Shown: positions 37,230 through 46,972 of the stretch, one piece after another
Numbering within the stretch: position 1 is the stretch's first letter
Layout: every line of letters starts with the position of its first letter
Assembly (NCBI GenBank): GCA_028278525.1
Contig: JANQEE010000015.1
Location: forward strand, 55,478-119,477
DNA from: Minwuiaceae bacterium
Lineage (GTDB): Bacteria > Pseudomonadota > Alphaproteobacteria > Minwuiales > Minwuiaceae
Length of the DNA: 64,000 nucleotides
Direction of reading: 5' to 3'
Translations under genes and position numbers: made by a program
The notes under the pieces: model-generated
Told to the model about the DNA's origin: nothing
What the model saw: the letters and a program-made list of their open reading frames with translations, nothing else
Databases searched by the model: none

Positions 37230-37885
37230 CCGTCGGCAAACCGGTCGTCTGGGGCGTCGGCACGACACGCACCATCCGCCCTCACTGGATGTTGCGGGAG
37301 TTCGGCGTCGATTACGAAACCCGCCCCATCCAGTCGCGCTCCGGCGAGACCTATACGGAGGAATTCCTCGCCCTCAATCCGAAGCACAAGATACCGGTCT
37401 TGCAGCATGGCCCTGTTGTGCTGTCGGAAAGCGCCGCCATCGCCACCTACATCAGCGAAACCTTCGACCCGCCGGCCGGATTTTACGTGCCAACCGACCC
37501 GGCCGACCGCGCGAAGCTGAACGAATGGTGCTACTTCGTCATAGCGGAACTGGACGCGCATACCCTCTATGTCATCCGCCGCCACGATGGCCTGAAGGAG
37601 CTGTACGGCGAAGCACCCGTCGCCGTGGAGTCCGCGCGCGAATACTTCCTCGATCAGCTCAATGCCATGGCCGGCCGGATCGAAAGCGCGGGCAAATACC
37701 TCTTCGGCGACCGCCTGAGCGTCGCCGACGTGCTGCTGATGACCTGCCTGGACTGGGCGCGCCTCTACCATATCCCGTTGCCGGACATCCTGACCGCCTA
37801 TCAGGCGCGGGTCGGCGACCGCCCAGCCTACCGCAGCGCCTTCGAATTCAATTACCCGACCCTAAAGATCGAGGATGCGCGCTGA
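37226..37885 (+). CDS. Glutathione S-transferase family protein
   Basis: 219 residues. The N-terminal thioredoxin-like domain shows VGTTRTIRPHWMLREFG (likely active-site Thr/Ser region), KHKIPVLQHGPVVLSESAAIATYI with the glutathione-binding cis-Pro and Glu-Ser; the helical C-terminal domain shows LFGDRLSVADVLLMTCLDW. Translationally coupled to the LLM gene by ATGA. In catabolic clusters such enzymes often open or isomerise an electrophilic intermediate; that is inference. Confidence 0.87.
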   Translation: MTVGKPVVWGVGTTRTIRPHWMLREFGVDYETRPIQSRSGETYTEEFLALNPKHKIPVLQHGPVVLSESAAIATYISETFDPPAGFYVPTDPADRAKLNEWCYFVIAELDAHTLYVIRRHDGLKELYGEAPVAVESAREYFLDQLNAMAGRIESAGKYLFGDRLSVADVLLMTCLDWARLYHIPLPDILTAYQARVGDRPAYRSAFEFNYPTLKIEDAR

Positions 37886-37918
37886 CGGCCCCGGGCCGTG
37901 ACCGCGACAGGAGAAACG

Positions 37919-39118
37919 ATGATGCCGGGACCGCTGGAAGGAATTCGCGTGCTGGACTTGACCACCATGGTCTCCGGTCCTGTCGCCACCATGATGCTGG
38001 GCGACCAGGGCGCCGACGTCATCAAGATCGAACCGCCCGCCGGCGAACTGATGCGCAATGTCGGCATCGACAACCGCGGCATGACCTCGTCGTTCCTCTG
38101 CTGCAACCGCAGCAAGCGCTCGCTCTGCGTCGACCTGAAGACGCCGGAAGGCCTGGAAGCGGTCAGGAAACTGGTCGCCACCGCCGACGTACTTGTGCAG
38201 AACTTCCGGCCCGGCGCCATCGATCGCATGGGCCTCGGCGAAGGGACGGTCCGCGCCATCAAACCGGACATCATCTACGTTTCGATCAGCGGCTTCGGCG
38301 AAACCGGCCCCTACGCCGATCAGCGGGTCTACGATCCGGTCATCCAGGCGCTCTGCGGCCTCGCCGACATTCAGGCCGACCGCGACACCGGCCGGCCGCG
38401 CATGGTCCGCACCATCGTGCCGGACAAGACCACCTCGGTCACTGCGGCCCAGGCGATCACCGCCGCCCTGTTCGCGCGCGAGCGCACCGGCCAGGCGCAG
38501 CATATCCGCCTCGCCATGCTGGATACGATGGTCGCCTATCTCTGGCCGGAGGCAAGCTCGGCGCTCTCCTTCGTCGAGCGCGAGGCGGACCCGGCGCGCG
38601 GCCAGATGGGCCTCGACCTGGTCTACGAAACCAAAGACCGTTACATCACCGCCGGCGCCGTCACCGACCGGGAATGGCAGGGCATGTGCCGCGCGCTGAA
38701 CCGCGAAGACCTGCTTGAGGACGAGCGGTTCAAGACCGCATCGGCCCGCTTCCAGCACGTCGCCGAGCGGCGCGAGATCACCAGCGCTGAGATCCTGAAA
38801 TGGCCGGCGGACGACCTGCTCAAACGCCTTAAGGCCGAAGACGTCCCCTGCGCCCCGATCCTAGGCCGCCGCGAGCTGCTCGACGACGAGCAGGTGCGGA
38901 TGAACGAGATCATCGAAGTGCACGACGACCCAACACTCGGCCCCGTGCGCCAGCCGCGCCCGGCCGCGCGCTTCGATGCGACGCCCGCCGAGGTCCGTTC
39001 CATGGCGCCGTTCCTCGGCGCCGACAACGCCGACCTCATGGCCGAACTCGGCTACACCGAGGACGAAATCGCCGGATTGACCGACCGGGGCGTGCTGCAT
39101 CGTCGTCCGCCGGCATAG
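37919..39118 (+). CDS. CaiB/BaiF family (class III) CoA-transferase
   Basis: 399 residues. Family features: LEGIRVLDLTTMVSGPVATMMLGDQGADVIKIEPP at the N-terminus, RSKRSLCVDLKTPEG, LVQNFRPGAIDRMGLG with the region before the catalytic aspartate, and SISGFGETGPYAD. AGGAG lies 5 nt before ATG 37919; GTG 37898 is a weaker alternative. It would move CoA between acids and feed an acyl-CoA to the downstream carboxylase, 30 nt away. Confidence 0.9.
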   Translation: MMPGPLEGIRVLDLTTMVSGPVATMMLGDQGADVIKIEPPAGELMRNVGIDNRGMTSSFLCCNRSKRSLCVDLKTPEGLEAVRKLVATADVLVQNFRPGAIDRMGLGEGTVRAIKPDIIYVSISGFGETGPYADQRVYDPVIQALCGLADIQADRDTGRPRMVRTIVPDKTTSVTAAQAITAALFARERTGQAQHIRLAMLDTMVAYLWPEASSALSFVEREADPARGQMGLDLVYETKDRYITAGAVTDREWQGMCRALNREDLLEDERFKTASARFQHVAERREITSAEILKWPADDLLKRLKAEDVPCAPILGRRELLDDEQVRMNEIIEVHDDPTLGPVRQPRPAARFDATPAEVRSMAPFLGADNADLMAELGYTEDEIAGLTDRGVLHRRPPA

Positions 39119-39148
39119 AGAGATGACCATACGGGGAGGAACAGGCCG

Positions 39149-42100
39149 ATGCGCCTGAACAAGCTGCTTGTCGCCAACCGCGGCGAAATCGCGATCCGCA
39201 TCATGCGGACCGCCGCCGAACGCGGCATCGAGACCGTCGCGGTCTACGCGGAAGACGATGCCCAGTCGCTGCATACCCGCAAGTCCGACGCGGCGCTGTC
39301 GCTGGACGGCACCGGCGTGCCCGCCTATCTGGACGGCAAGCGTATCGTTGCCCTGGCCAAGCAAACCGGCTGCGACGCCATCCATCCGGGCTACGGCTTC
39401 CTCAGCGAAAACGCCGGGTTCGCCAAGCTTTGCGCCGACGAGGGAATCGTGTTCGTCGGTCCAAACCCGGATGTGCTGGACCTGTTCGGCGACAAAGTCC
39501 GCGCCCGCGCCCTGGCGGAAAAGACCGGGCTGCCTGTCCTCTCCGCCACCCGGGGCACAGCCAGCGCTGCCCAGGCCCTCGATTTCCTGCAATCCCTTGG
39601 CAACGGCGGCGCCATGGTCATCAAGGCCGTGGCCGGCGGCGGCGGCCGTGGCATGCGCATCGTGACGAACCCGGAAGACGTGGAGCAGGCCCACGCCATC
39701 TGCCGGTCGGAGGCCGAGCAGGCCTTCGGCAGTGGCGACGTCTATGCCGAGCGCCTGATCCCCCGCGCCCGCCATATCGAGGTGCAGGTGGTCGGCGACA
39801 AAGCCGGCGCGGTCACCCATCTATGGGAACGCGACTGCAGCATCCAGCGGCGCCACCAGAAACTGCTCGAGATCGCGCCGAGCCCGGCGCTTTCGCTCGC
39901 CTTGCGCGACAATATCGTCGACGCCGCCGTCCGCCTCGCCGAGGCGGCCGGCTACGACAATGTCGGCACCTTCGAGTTCCTGGTCGACGCGGAGAAAGAA
40001 GGCGACGATGCCTTCGTCTTCATCGAAGCCAATCCTCGCCTGCAGGTCGAACACACGGTGACCGAGGAAATCACCGGCACCGACATCGTCGCGCTGCAGC
40101 TCCGTATCGCCGCCGGCGAAACCCTCGGCGACCTCGGCCTCGACACGCCGCCCGAGCCGCGCGGCTTCGCGATCCAGGCCCGGATCAACATGGAGACCAT
40201 GGCCGCCGACGGCTCAGCGCGCCCGGCCGGCGGTACGCTCTCCGCCTTCGACCTGCCATCGGGCCCCGGCATCCGCACCGACACCTTCGGTTATGCCGGC
40301 TACCGCACCAGCCCGCATTACGATTCCCTGCTCGCCAAACTGATCGGCCACGCGCCGTCGCCGGACTTCGCCGACGCGGTCGCCCGCATCTACCGCGCGC
40401 TCTGCGAAACCAGGGTCGCCGGCGTCAAGACCAACCTGTCGTTCCTGCAGAACCTGCTCAGTCATCCGGATGTCGCCGCCGGCCGCACCTACACCCGCTT
40501 CGTCGACGATCACGTCGCGGATCTCGTCGCAACCGACGGCCACCGCCGCCTGTTCTTTGAACCCACAACGGCACAACCCCGCACTGGAGCCGGCGCCAAG
40601 GTAGATGCCGCCGACCCGCTGGCCGTGCTCGACCATGGCCGGAACGGCGGCGATGCGGCTGCCGTCGCACAAATCCCGGAACCGCTTGCCGACGGCGACA
40701 TCGTCGGTCCCGACGGAACCATCCCGCTCGCCGCGCCGATGCAGGGCACCATCGTCAGCATCGCCGTTGCCGAGGGCGACAGCGTCCACCAGGACCGGCC
40801 CGTGCTGGTGATGGAAGCGATGAAGATGCAGCACGAAATCCCGGCCACGACCGGCGGCATCCTGCGCCAGTTCGCGGTCGCGGAAGGCGACACCGTGTTC
40901 GAAGGCCACCCGCTCGCCTTCATCGAACCGGCCGAGGTGGAGGCGGCCGAGACGGAAGTCGAGACCGAAATCGACCTCGACGAAATTCGCCTCGACCTCG
41001 CGGAAGTCCACGCCCGCCACGCCATCGGCCTCGACGAGGCGCGGCCGGACTCCGTCGCCAAACGCCACGCCCGCGGCCAGCGCACCGCGCGCGAGAACGT
41101 CGCCGACCTCTGCGACCCCGGCACGTTCATCGAATACAGCCCGCTGATGATCGCCGCCCAGCGCCAGCGCCATTCGGTCGACTACCTGATCGAAAAAACC
41201 CCCGCCGACGGCCTCGTCGCCGGCATCGGCCAGGTCAACGGCGACCTGTTCGGCGAGACCCGCTCCCGCTGCGCCGTCTTCTCCTACGACTACATGGTGC
41301 TGGCCGGCACCCAGGGCTTCAAGAACCATGACAAGAAGGACCGGCTGTTCGACGTGGCGGAGAAATGGCGCCTGCCGATCGTGTTCTTCACCGAAGGCGG
41401 CGGCGGCCGGCCCGGCGATACCGATATCGCCAAAGTCGGCGGCCTGGACGTCATGGCCTTCCACCTGTTCGGCCGCTTAAGCGGCCTGGTGCCGATGGTC
41501 GGAATCAATTCCGGCCGCTGCTTCGCCGGCAACGCCGCCATCCTCGGCTGCTGCGACGTGGTGATCGCGACCGAGAACTCCAACATCGGCATGGGCGGCC
41601 CGGCCATGATCGAAGGCGGCGGCCTCGGCGTGTTCCGGCCCGAGGAAGTCGGCCCGATGGACGTGCAGGCGTCGAACGGCGTGGTCGACATCGCCGTTGC
41701 CAACGAGGCGGAAGCGGTCCAGGCCGCCAAGCAATACCTCTCCTACTTCCAGGGGCCGGTCGAGGATTGGGACTGCGCCGACCAGCGCTGGCTCCGCCGC
41801 TCGATCCCGGAGGATCGGCTCCGCGTCTACGACATCCGCACCGTGATCGACACGATGGCCGACACCGGCAGCGTGCTGGAACTCCGGCGCCGCTTCGGCC
41901 CCGGCATGGTGACGGCTTTGGCCCGGATCGAAGGCCGTCCGGTCGGCATCGTCGCCAACAACCCGATGCACCTCGCCGGCGCCATCGACAGCAACGGTGC
42001 CGACAAGGCGGCGCGCTTCATGCAGCTCTGCGATGCCTTCGACGTGCCGCTCCTGTTCCTCTGCGACACGCCCGGCATGATGGTCGGCCCGGAGGTCGAA

Positions 42101-42541
42101 AAGACCGCCCTGGTCCGCCATTGCTGCCGCCTGTTCGTCACCGGCGCCAACCTGACCGTGCCGTTCTTCACCGTGGTCTTACGCAAATCCTATGGCCTCG
42201 GCGCCCAGGCCATGGCCGGCGGCAGCTTCAGGGCGCCGTTCTTCACCATCTCCTGGCCGACCGGCGAGTTCGGCGGCATGGGCCTGGAGGGCGCGGTCAA
42301 GCTCGGCTACCGCAACGAATTGGCCGCGATCGAGGACCCGGCCGAGCGCACCGCCCTGTTCGAAAAAATGGTCGCCCAGGCCTACGAGCACGGCAAGGCG
42401 CTGAACACCGCCTCCCTGTTCGAGATCGACGACGTCATCGACCCCGTCGACACGCGCAAGTGGATCGTTGGCGCGCTCAAGTCGGTCCCGCCGAATGCGC
42501 CGCGGGAGGGCAAGAAACGGCCGAACATCGACACCTGGTAG
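39149..42541 (+). CDS. Single-chain biotin-dependent acyl-CoA carboxylase (BC-BCCP-CT)
   Basis: 1130 residues joining all three functions of a biotin carboxylase. Biotin carboxylase spans ~1-450 (LLVANRGEIAIRIMRTA, GYGFLSENAGFA, the ATP-grasp VAGGGGRGMRIV, EANPRLQVEHTVTE). The biotinyl domain carries MEAMKMQHE with biotinyl Lys559. The carboxyltransferase part spans ~630-1130, with FFTEGGGGRPGDTD, GRCFAGNAA and DTPGMMVGPEVEKTALVRH. Most bacteria split these onto separate chains. The layout resembles single-chain long-chain acyl-CoA carboxylases. It follows a CoA-transferase gene; acyl substrate unknown. Confidence 0.9.
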   Translation: MRLNKLLVANRGEIAIRIMRTAAERGIETVAVYAEDDAQSLHTRKSDAALSLDGTGVPAYLDGKRIVALAKQTGCDAIHPGYGFLSENAGFAKLCADEGIVFVGPNPDVLDLFGDKVRARALAEKTGLPVLSATRGTASAAQALDFLQSLGNGGAMVIKAVAGGGGRGMRIVTNPEDVEQAHAICRSEAEQAFGSGDVYAERLIPRARHIEVQVVGDKAGAVTHLWERDCSIQRRHQKLLEIAPSPALSLALRDNIVDAAVRLAEAAGYDNVGTFEFLVDAEKEGDDAFVFIEANPRLQVEHTVTEEITGTDIVALQLRIAAGETLGDLGLDTPPEPRGFAIQARINMETMAADGSARPAGGTLSAFDLPSGPGIRTDTFGYAGYRTSPHYDSLLAKLIGHAPSPDFADAVARIYRALCETRVAGVKTNLSFLQNLLSHPDVAAGRTYTRFVDDHVADLVATDGHRRLFFEPTTAQPRTGAGAKVDAADPLAVLDHGRNGGDAAAVAQIPEPLADGDIVGPDGTIPLAAPMQGTIVSIAVAEGDSVHQDRPVLVMEAMKMQHEIPATTGGILRQFAVAEGDTVFEGHPLAFIEPAEVEAAETEVETEIDLDEIRLDLAEVHARHAIGLDEARPDSVAKRHARGQRTARENVADLCDPGTFIEYSPLMIAAQRQRHSVDYLIEKTPADGLVAGIGQVNGDLFGETRSRCAVFSYDYMVLAGTQGFKNHDKKDRLFDVAEKWRLPIVFFTEGGGGRPGDTDIAKVGGLDVMAFHLFGRLSGLVPMVGINSGRCFAGNAAILGCCDVVIATENSNIGMGGPAMIEGGGLGVFRPEEVGPMDVQASNGVVDIAVANEAEAVQAAKQYLSYFQGPVEDWDCADQRWLRRSIPEDRLRVYDIRTVIDTMADTGSVLELRRRFGPGMVTALARIEGRPVGIVANNPMHLAGAIDSNGADKAARFMQLCDAFDVPLLFLCDTPGMMVGPEVEKTALVRHCCRLFVTGANLTVPFFTVVLRKSYGLGAQAMAGGSFRAPFFTISWPTGEFGGMGLEGAVKLGYRNELAAIEDPAERTALFEKMVAQAYEHGKALNTASLFEIDDVIDPVDTRKWIVGALKSVPPNAPREGKKRPNIDTW

Positions 42542-42547
42542 CCCGCG

Positions 42548-43831
42548 TCACGCCGCCGCGGTCGCCTTGCCCGCAATCCGCTCCGCGACATAGGCGGCAT
42601 CTTCCGCAACGCCGCAGATGATCCCGGATTTCCGCTTGTACAGCCAGGGAAAGCCGAGGAAATAGAGGCCCGGCACCGGCGAGACGCCGCGTTCGTGTAC
42701 CGGCTGGCCGTCGGCATCCAGCACCGGCAGGTCGATCCAGGAGAAATCCGCGCGGAAGCCGGTGCACCAGATCACGCTGCGCACGCCCGCTTCCGCCAGG
42801 TCGAGGCGCCGCCGCGGTTTCAACCCGTCGGGATGCGTCCATGGATCGTCGGCCGTGTCCGGCCCTGCCGCCGGCGCCTCGATCCCCGCCGCGGCGATGT
42901 AGCCGTCGACCGCCCGCTTCACCGCCGCCGATTTTTCATCGGCGAAGCGGATATTGTCGACCAGGTCGTTACCGAACAGCAGGGTCGCCCCCTCGATGCC
43001 GGTCAGCCGGCCGAGCAGTTTGACCCCGTCGCAATAGAGTTTCTGCAGGCTGAGCGTATGGCCGTACCGCCCGACGCCGGAGACCTGCGGCTGGGTGGCG
43101 TAACAGGCATTCGGATCGTCCAGATCGGCCCGCGTCGCATCGAAATCGCCGCTCAGCGATAGCCATTCGTCGATGTCGCGTCCGCGGTAACGGCGCGGGA
43201 TGCGGCCGACCTTGCTGGTACAGAGATAGACGCGCCGCCCGGCCCGGTTCAGGTCATCCGCGATCTGGCACCCGGACTGGCCGCTGCCGACAACCACCGT
43301 CGCGCCCTCGGACAGTCGGTCCGCGTTGCGATAAGCCGACGAATGAACCTGCATAATGCCGGCAGGCAGGCGTGACGCGAGGGCCGGGATCTTGGCCTGC
43401 CGAAGGATGCCGCTGGCGACGATTACGTTTCGCGCCGTCAGCGTCTCCTCCGCCCCGTCCACGTCCCGCAGCCGAATGGCGAAACCGCCGCCGGCCGACC
43501 GCACGGCAATGGCCTCAGTTCTCTCGCGCACCGGCAGGTCGAACCGGTAGGCGTAGGCGTCGAACGACCGCGCCAGCTCGACATGGGAATCGAACCCGTC
43601 CGGCCTCGGGCCGCCGTAGGGCGCGCCGGGCAGGCCGTTCAGCCAGTTCGGCGTATTCAGCGCAAACGAGTCCCAGCGCTGGCTCGACCAGGTTTCGCCG
43701 ATCCGCCCGCGTTCCAGGACGACATGGCGAACGCCCTGCCGCTTCAGGCAATAGCTGGCGGCGAGCCCCGCCTGGCCGGCGCCGACGACAATGGCGTCGT
43801 AGCTTCGGCTATCGGGTCCGCGTGGCGGCAT
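42548..43831 (-). CDS. FAD-dependent monooxygenase (flavin-containing/Baeyer-Villiger type)
   Basis: 427 residues with two dinucleotide folds: FAD site VVGAGQAGLAASYCLKRQG near residue 15 and NADPH site VVVGSGQSGCQIADDLNRAG near residue 165. The C-terminal FLGFPWLYKRKSGIICGVAEDAAYVA is typical of related MSMEG_0569-like or czcO-like oxidoreductases. Its ATG shares an A with the TGA of the 58-residue gene, so it is translationally coupled to it and to the alpha/beta hydrolase. Its stop is 6 nt from the convergent carboxylase stop. Confidence 0.86.
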   Translation of the reverse strand: MPPRGPDSRSYDAIVVGAGQAGLAASYCLKRQGVRHVVLERGRIGETWSSQRWDSFALNTPNWLNGLPGAPYGGPRPDGFDSHVELARSFDAYAYRFDLPVRERTEAIAVRSAGGGFAIRLRDVDGAEETLTARNVIVASGILRQAKIPALASRLPAGIMQVHSSAYRNADRLSEGATVVVGSGQSGCQIADDLNRAGRRVYLCTSKVGRIPRRYRGRDIDEWLSLSGDFDATRADLDDPNACYATQPQVSGVGRYGHTLSLQKLYCDGVKLLGRLTGIEGATLLFGNDLVDNIRFADEKSAAVKRAVDGYIAAAGIEAPAAGPDTADDPWTHPDGLKPRRRLDLAEAGVRSVIWCTGFRADFSWIDLPVLDADGQPVHERGVSPVPGLYFLGFPWLYKRKSGIICGVAEDAAYVAERIAGKATAAA

Positions 43832-44007
43832 CAGATGATCTCCAACGCGAAGCGGATGCGGTACTTCTCGAACCGGTCTTCGTTCGGTTTCCGCTCGGAG
43901 GCCGGTATGGCCGGGGCTTCCGCCGCAGCCGTCTCGCCATCCGTCGTTTCCACGGGCGTCGCCGCGGCAGGGGTGCGCGCGTCCATGCGTCGGCTATGTT
44001 TCGTCAT
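43831..44007 (-). CDS. 58-residue protein of unknown function
   Basis: I do not recognise this protein. It is Ala/Glu/Thr-rich with a basic start (MTKHSRRMDARTP) and a conserved-looking C-terminus EDRFEKYRIRFALEII. No membrane segment or cysteine is present. It overlaps the upstream alpha/beta hydrolase stop as ATGA and the downstream monooxygenase start as TGATG, so ribosomes would pass through all three. That double coupling argues that it is a real gene, though its role is unknown. Confidence 0.6.
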   Translation of the reverse strand: MTKHSRRMDARTPAAATPVETTDGETAAAEAPAIPASERKPNEDRFEKYRIRFALEII

Positions 44008-44840
44008 GTCACGGTCTCCATGGGTTTGCTCGATCGGTCGGGCCGCCGGGCCCGTTCTGAGCCTTCGATGTGCTCGGCGATCAGCGCATTGACCGCGTCC
44101 GCGTGAGTGAACGGCCCCATATGGCCGGCGCCGTCGACAATGGCGTAGCGGCAATTGGCGAAGGTTTCGGCGAGCTTGCCGGCGATCATCCGCGACGGCC
44201 TCAGCGCATGCTCGCCCTGCAGGATCAGCACCGGACAGGTCAGCGCCCGGTAAACGGTCGACGGCGTGCGCTCGTCGATCAGCGCCCGGAAGTCGAGCGG
44301 GATTTGCGGCACCCCGCGGACCAGGGCTGCCTGGACTTCCGGCCGCAGCTTGTCCCACGCGCCGAAACCGTTCCAATAATCGACGAAGCTCGCGGCCGCC
44401 TTTCGGTAGTTGCCGCCGACCACGCCGTCGGCGCTGGCCCGCGCCACCGCCCGGATCTCCTCCAGCGCCGCGTCGCCGGGCCGGCCCATCTCTTTCAGCA
44501 AATGAAACGCCGACGGTTCGTACAGCGTCAGGCTGGCGATCCGCCCCGGCCGCTCCGCCGCGACTTTCAACGCCACGCCGCCGCCGCAGGAATGGCCGAC
44601 CAGATGCACCGGGCCGACGATCTCCTCGATCAGGTCGTCGACCAGCCAGGCGTGCTCGGCCAGCGTGAACTCGCGCTCGCCGGTCCAGGGGCCGGCGCTG
44701 ACGCTGCCGTACAGGCCCGGGGCGGTAAAGCCGTAACCGTCGCCCAACCGCTCGTGCAGGCGGCGCCACTGCCCGCCGTCCGCGCCTGAGCAATGCAGGG
44801 CAATAACGTGAGGTTTTGCGCCAAAGCTTGCGTATTCCAT
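44004..44840 (-). CDS. Alpha/beta hydrolase
   Basis: 278 residues of the alpha/beta-hydrolase fold. The nucleophile elbow VGHSCGGG (Ser84) and the late histidine in DGAGHMGPFTHADAV are visible, plus ALHCSGADGGQWRRL as oxyanion-hole region. I chose ATG 44838-44840 (MEYASFGAKPHVIAL); upstream residues are not family-like. It starts a coupled three-gene unit with the 58-residue protein and the monooxygenase. One possibility is a ketone-to-ester-to-acid route (monooxygenase then esterase), but that is inference. Confidence 0.86.
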   Translation of the reverse strand: MEYASFGAKPHVIALHCSGADGGQWRRLHERLGDGYGFTAPGLYGSVSAGPWTGEREFTLAEHAWLVDDLIEEIVGPVHLVGHSCGGGVALKVAAERPGRIASLTLYEPSAFHLLKEMGRPGDAALEEIRAVARASADGVVGGNYRKAAASFVDYWNGFGAWDKLRPEVQAALVRGVPQIPLDFRALIDERTPSTVYRALTCPVLILQGEHALRPSRMIAGKLAETFANCRYAIVDGAGHMGPFTHADAVNALIAEHIEGSERARRPDRSSKPMETVT

Positions 44841-44994
44841 GTTCGTCCGCCTCGTGATCCTGCGATCGACTGTGGGTGGAACATGGACGCGCGCCGTGTG
44901 ACGCATCGTTTGAATGTGCGTTTAAAGTGATGCCCGTCGGTACGAAAAAGCGTGCGGTGTGACGGCGGTCACAAATCCAGGCGTTCGGGGCGCT

Positions 44995-46677
44995 TCAGCC
45001 CTTGGCCTTCACCTTGGCCCAAGTGTCGCGAAGCGCGACGGTGCGATTGAAGACCGGTTTTTCCGGCGTAGAATCCGGGTCGAGGCAGAAATAGCCGGTC
45101 CGTTCGAACTGTACCGGCGCGCCCGGGGCCGCCTCCGCCAACGCCGGCTCCAGTCGGCAATCTTCCAGGATTTTCAGCGAATCCGGATTGATCGCGGCGG
45201 CCAGCCCGTCTTCCAGGTTCGGCGCCGCGTCGGCGAACAGATGGTCGTACAGTCGCACTTCCGCCGGCACCGCATGGGCGGCCGAAACCCAGTGCAAAGT
45301 CGCCTTCACCTTGCGCCCATCCGGCGAATTGCCGCCGCGCGAGGCCGGATCGTAGGTGCAGCGGAGTTCCACCACCTCGCCCGCCTCGTTCTTCACGACC
45401 TCTTGGCAGGTGACGAAATAGGCATAACGCAGCCGCACTTCGCGGCCCGGCGCCAGGCGGAAGAACTTTTTCGGCGGATCCTCCATGAAGTCGTCGCGCT
45501 CGATGTAGAGCTCGCGCGAAAACGGCACCTTGCGCGTGCCGGCGGCCTCGTCTTCCGGGTTGTTGACCGCCTCCATCTCTTCCGACTCGCCTTCCGGGTA
45601 GTTCTCGATCGTCACCTTCAGCGGGTTGAGCACGGCCATCCGCCGCTCCGCCGTCTTGTTCAGCAAGTCGCGCACGCAATGGTCCAGCAGCGCCATCTCG
45701 GTCACGCTGTCGCTCTTGGTGACGCCAAGCCGTGAGATGAAGTCGCGGATCGCCGCCGGCGGCAGGCCGCGCCGGCGCAGCCCGCTCAATGTCGGCATGC
45801 GCGGGTCGTCCCAGCCGCGCACATGTCCCTCCTCGACAAGCTGGACCAGCCGCCGCTTCGACAGCACCGTGTGGGAGAGGTTGAGCCGGGCGAATTCGTA
45901 CTGATGCGGCGTGGCCGGCACCGGCAGGTTCTCGATCAGCCAGTCGTAAAGCGGCCGGTGATCCTCGAACTCCAGGGTACAGACCGAATGGCTGACCCCT
46001 TCGATCGCGTCCGACTGGCCATGCGCGAAGTCGTAGGTCGGGTAGATATGCCACTTGTCGCCGGTGCGCGGATGCGGGCTGTGCAGGATGCGGTAGAGCA
46101 CCGGGTCGCGCAGGTTGATGTTGCCGGCCGCCATGTCGATCTTGGCCCGCAGCACACGCTCCCCCTCGGCGAACGCCCCGGCCCGCATGCGGGCGAACAG
46201 GTCCAGGCTCTCTTCCGCCGGCCGGTCGCGGTACGGGCTGTCCCGGCCCGGCTCGGTAAGCGTACCCCGATACTCCCGCATCTCGTCGGCGGTCAGATCG
46301 TCGACATAGGCCTTACCCGCGCCGATCAGATGAACCGCCCAGTCGTAAAGCTGCTCGAAATAGTCCGACGCAAAATAAAGGTGCTCGCCCCAGTCGAACC
46401 CCAGCCAGCGCACGTCTTCCTGGATGGCGTCGATATATTCGTGCTTCTCCTTGGACGGGTTGGTGTCGTCGAAACGCAGGTTGCAGCGCCCGCCGAACTC
46501 CTCGGCCAGCCCGAAATTCAGACAGATCGACTTGGCGTGCCCGATATGCAGATACCCGTTCGGCTCCGGCGGAAACCGCGTCACCACCGCCGTCGTCCGC
46601 CCCGCCCTGAGGTCCTCGCGCACGATCTCCCGAATGAAATCGCGCGGTCCCTCGTCGATACTCTCAGCTTCGCTCAT
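44995..46677 (-). CDS. glnS: Glutaminyl-tRNA synthetase
   Basis: 560 residues, class I synthetase charging tRNA-Gln. [15 protein letters not shown] carries the HIGH motif at residues ~44-47; VLSKRRL is the KMSKS counterpart; [26 protein letters not shown] and [15 protein letters not shown] are GlnRS-type. The anticodon-binding beta-barrels occupy the C-terminal ~200 residues. The start [19 protein letters not shown] at 46675-46677 fits the family; the open frame upstream runs into a tRNA gene. Many alphaproteobacteria lack GlnRS, so its presence is notable. Confidence 0.94.
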   Translation of the reverse strand: MSEAESIDEGPRDFIREIVREDLRAGRTTAVVTRFPPEPNGYLHIGHAKSICLNFGLAEEFGGRCNLRFDDTNPSKEKHEYIDAIQEDVRWLGFDWGEHLYFASDYFEQLYDWAVHLIGAGKAYVDDLTADEMREYRGTLTEPGRDSPYRDRPAEESLDLFARMRAGAFAEGERVLRAKIDMAAGNINLRDPVLYRILHSPHPRTGDKWHIYPTYDFAHGQSDAIEGVSHSVCTLEFEDHRPLYDWLIENLPVPATPHQYEFARLNLSHTVLSKRRLVQLVEEGHVRGWDDPRMPTLSGLRRRGLPPAAIRDFISRLGVTKSDSVTEMALLDHCVRDLLNKTAERRMAVLNPLKVTIENYPEGESEEMEAVNNPEDEAAGTRKVPFSRELYIERDDFMEDPPKKFFRLAPGREVRLRYAYFVTCQEVVKNEAGEVVELRCTYDPASRGGNSPDGRKVKATLHWVSAAHAVPAEVRLYDHLFADAAPNLEDGLAAAINPDSLKILEDCRLEPALAEAAPGAPVQFERTGYFCLDPDSTPEKPVFNRTVALRDTWAKVKAKG

Positions 46678-46787
46678 GGCCGGCGCTCTGCGGGTCGGTG
46701 TGTGATGCGCCTGTCTGAAAGAAAACCGACCAAAGGTCAAGCCGAGCGCCGCCAGCGAAGGCCAATATATTGATTTTTCGAGAGAAT

Positions 46788-46862
46788 TGGCTGGGGCGCA
46801 GGGATTCGAACCCCGATTACTCGGTCCAGAGCCGAGCGTAATAACCGTTATACGACGCCCCA
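46788..46862 (-). tRNA. tRNA-Gln (anticodon CTG)
   Basis: Read on the minus strand the sequence begins TGGGGCGTCGTATAACGG and ends GCGCCCCAGCCA. The acceptor arm is TGGGGCG/CGCCCCA (U1-A72), the anticodon stem is CTCGG/CCGAG around CTCTGGA (anticodon CTG), and the T arm is GGGGTTCGAATCCC. The discriminator is G and the CCA end is encoded. U1-A72 and G73 are glutamine identity features. It lies 110 nt upstream of glnS on the same strand. Confidence 0.95.
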
Positions 46863-46972
46863 ATAGCCAGGCAGCGCGCATCCATAGCGGACTTGAGGCG
46901 AGAATAACAGGGTCTTTTCCGCGATGGAACCGCCCGGCTGCGCCGAGGCCCGATCCGTGCTATGCCCCTGCC

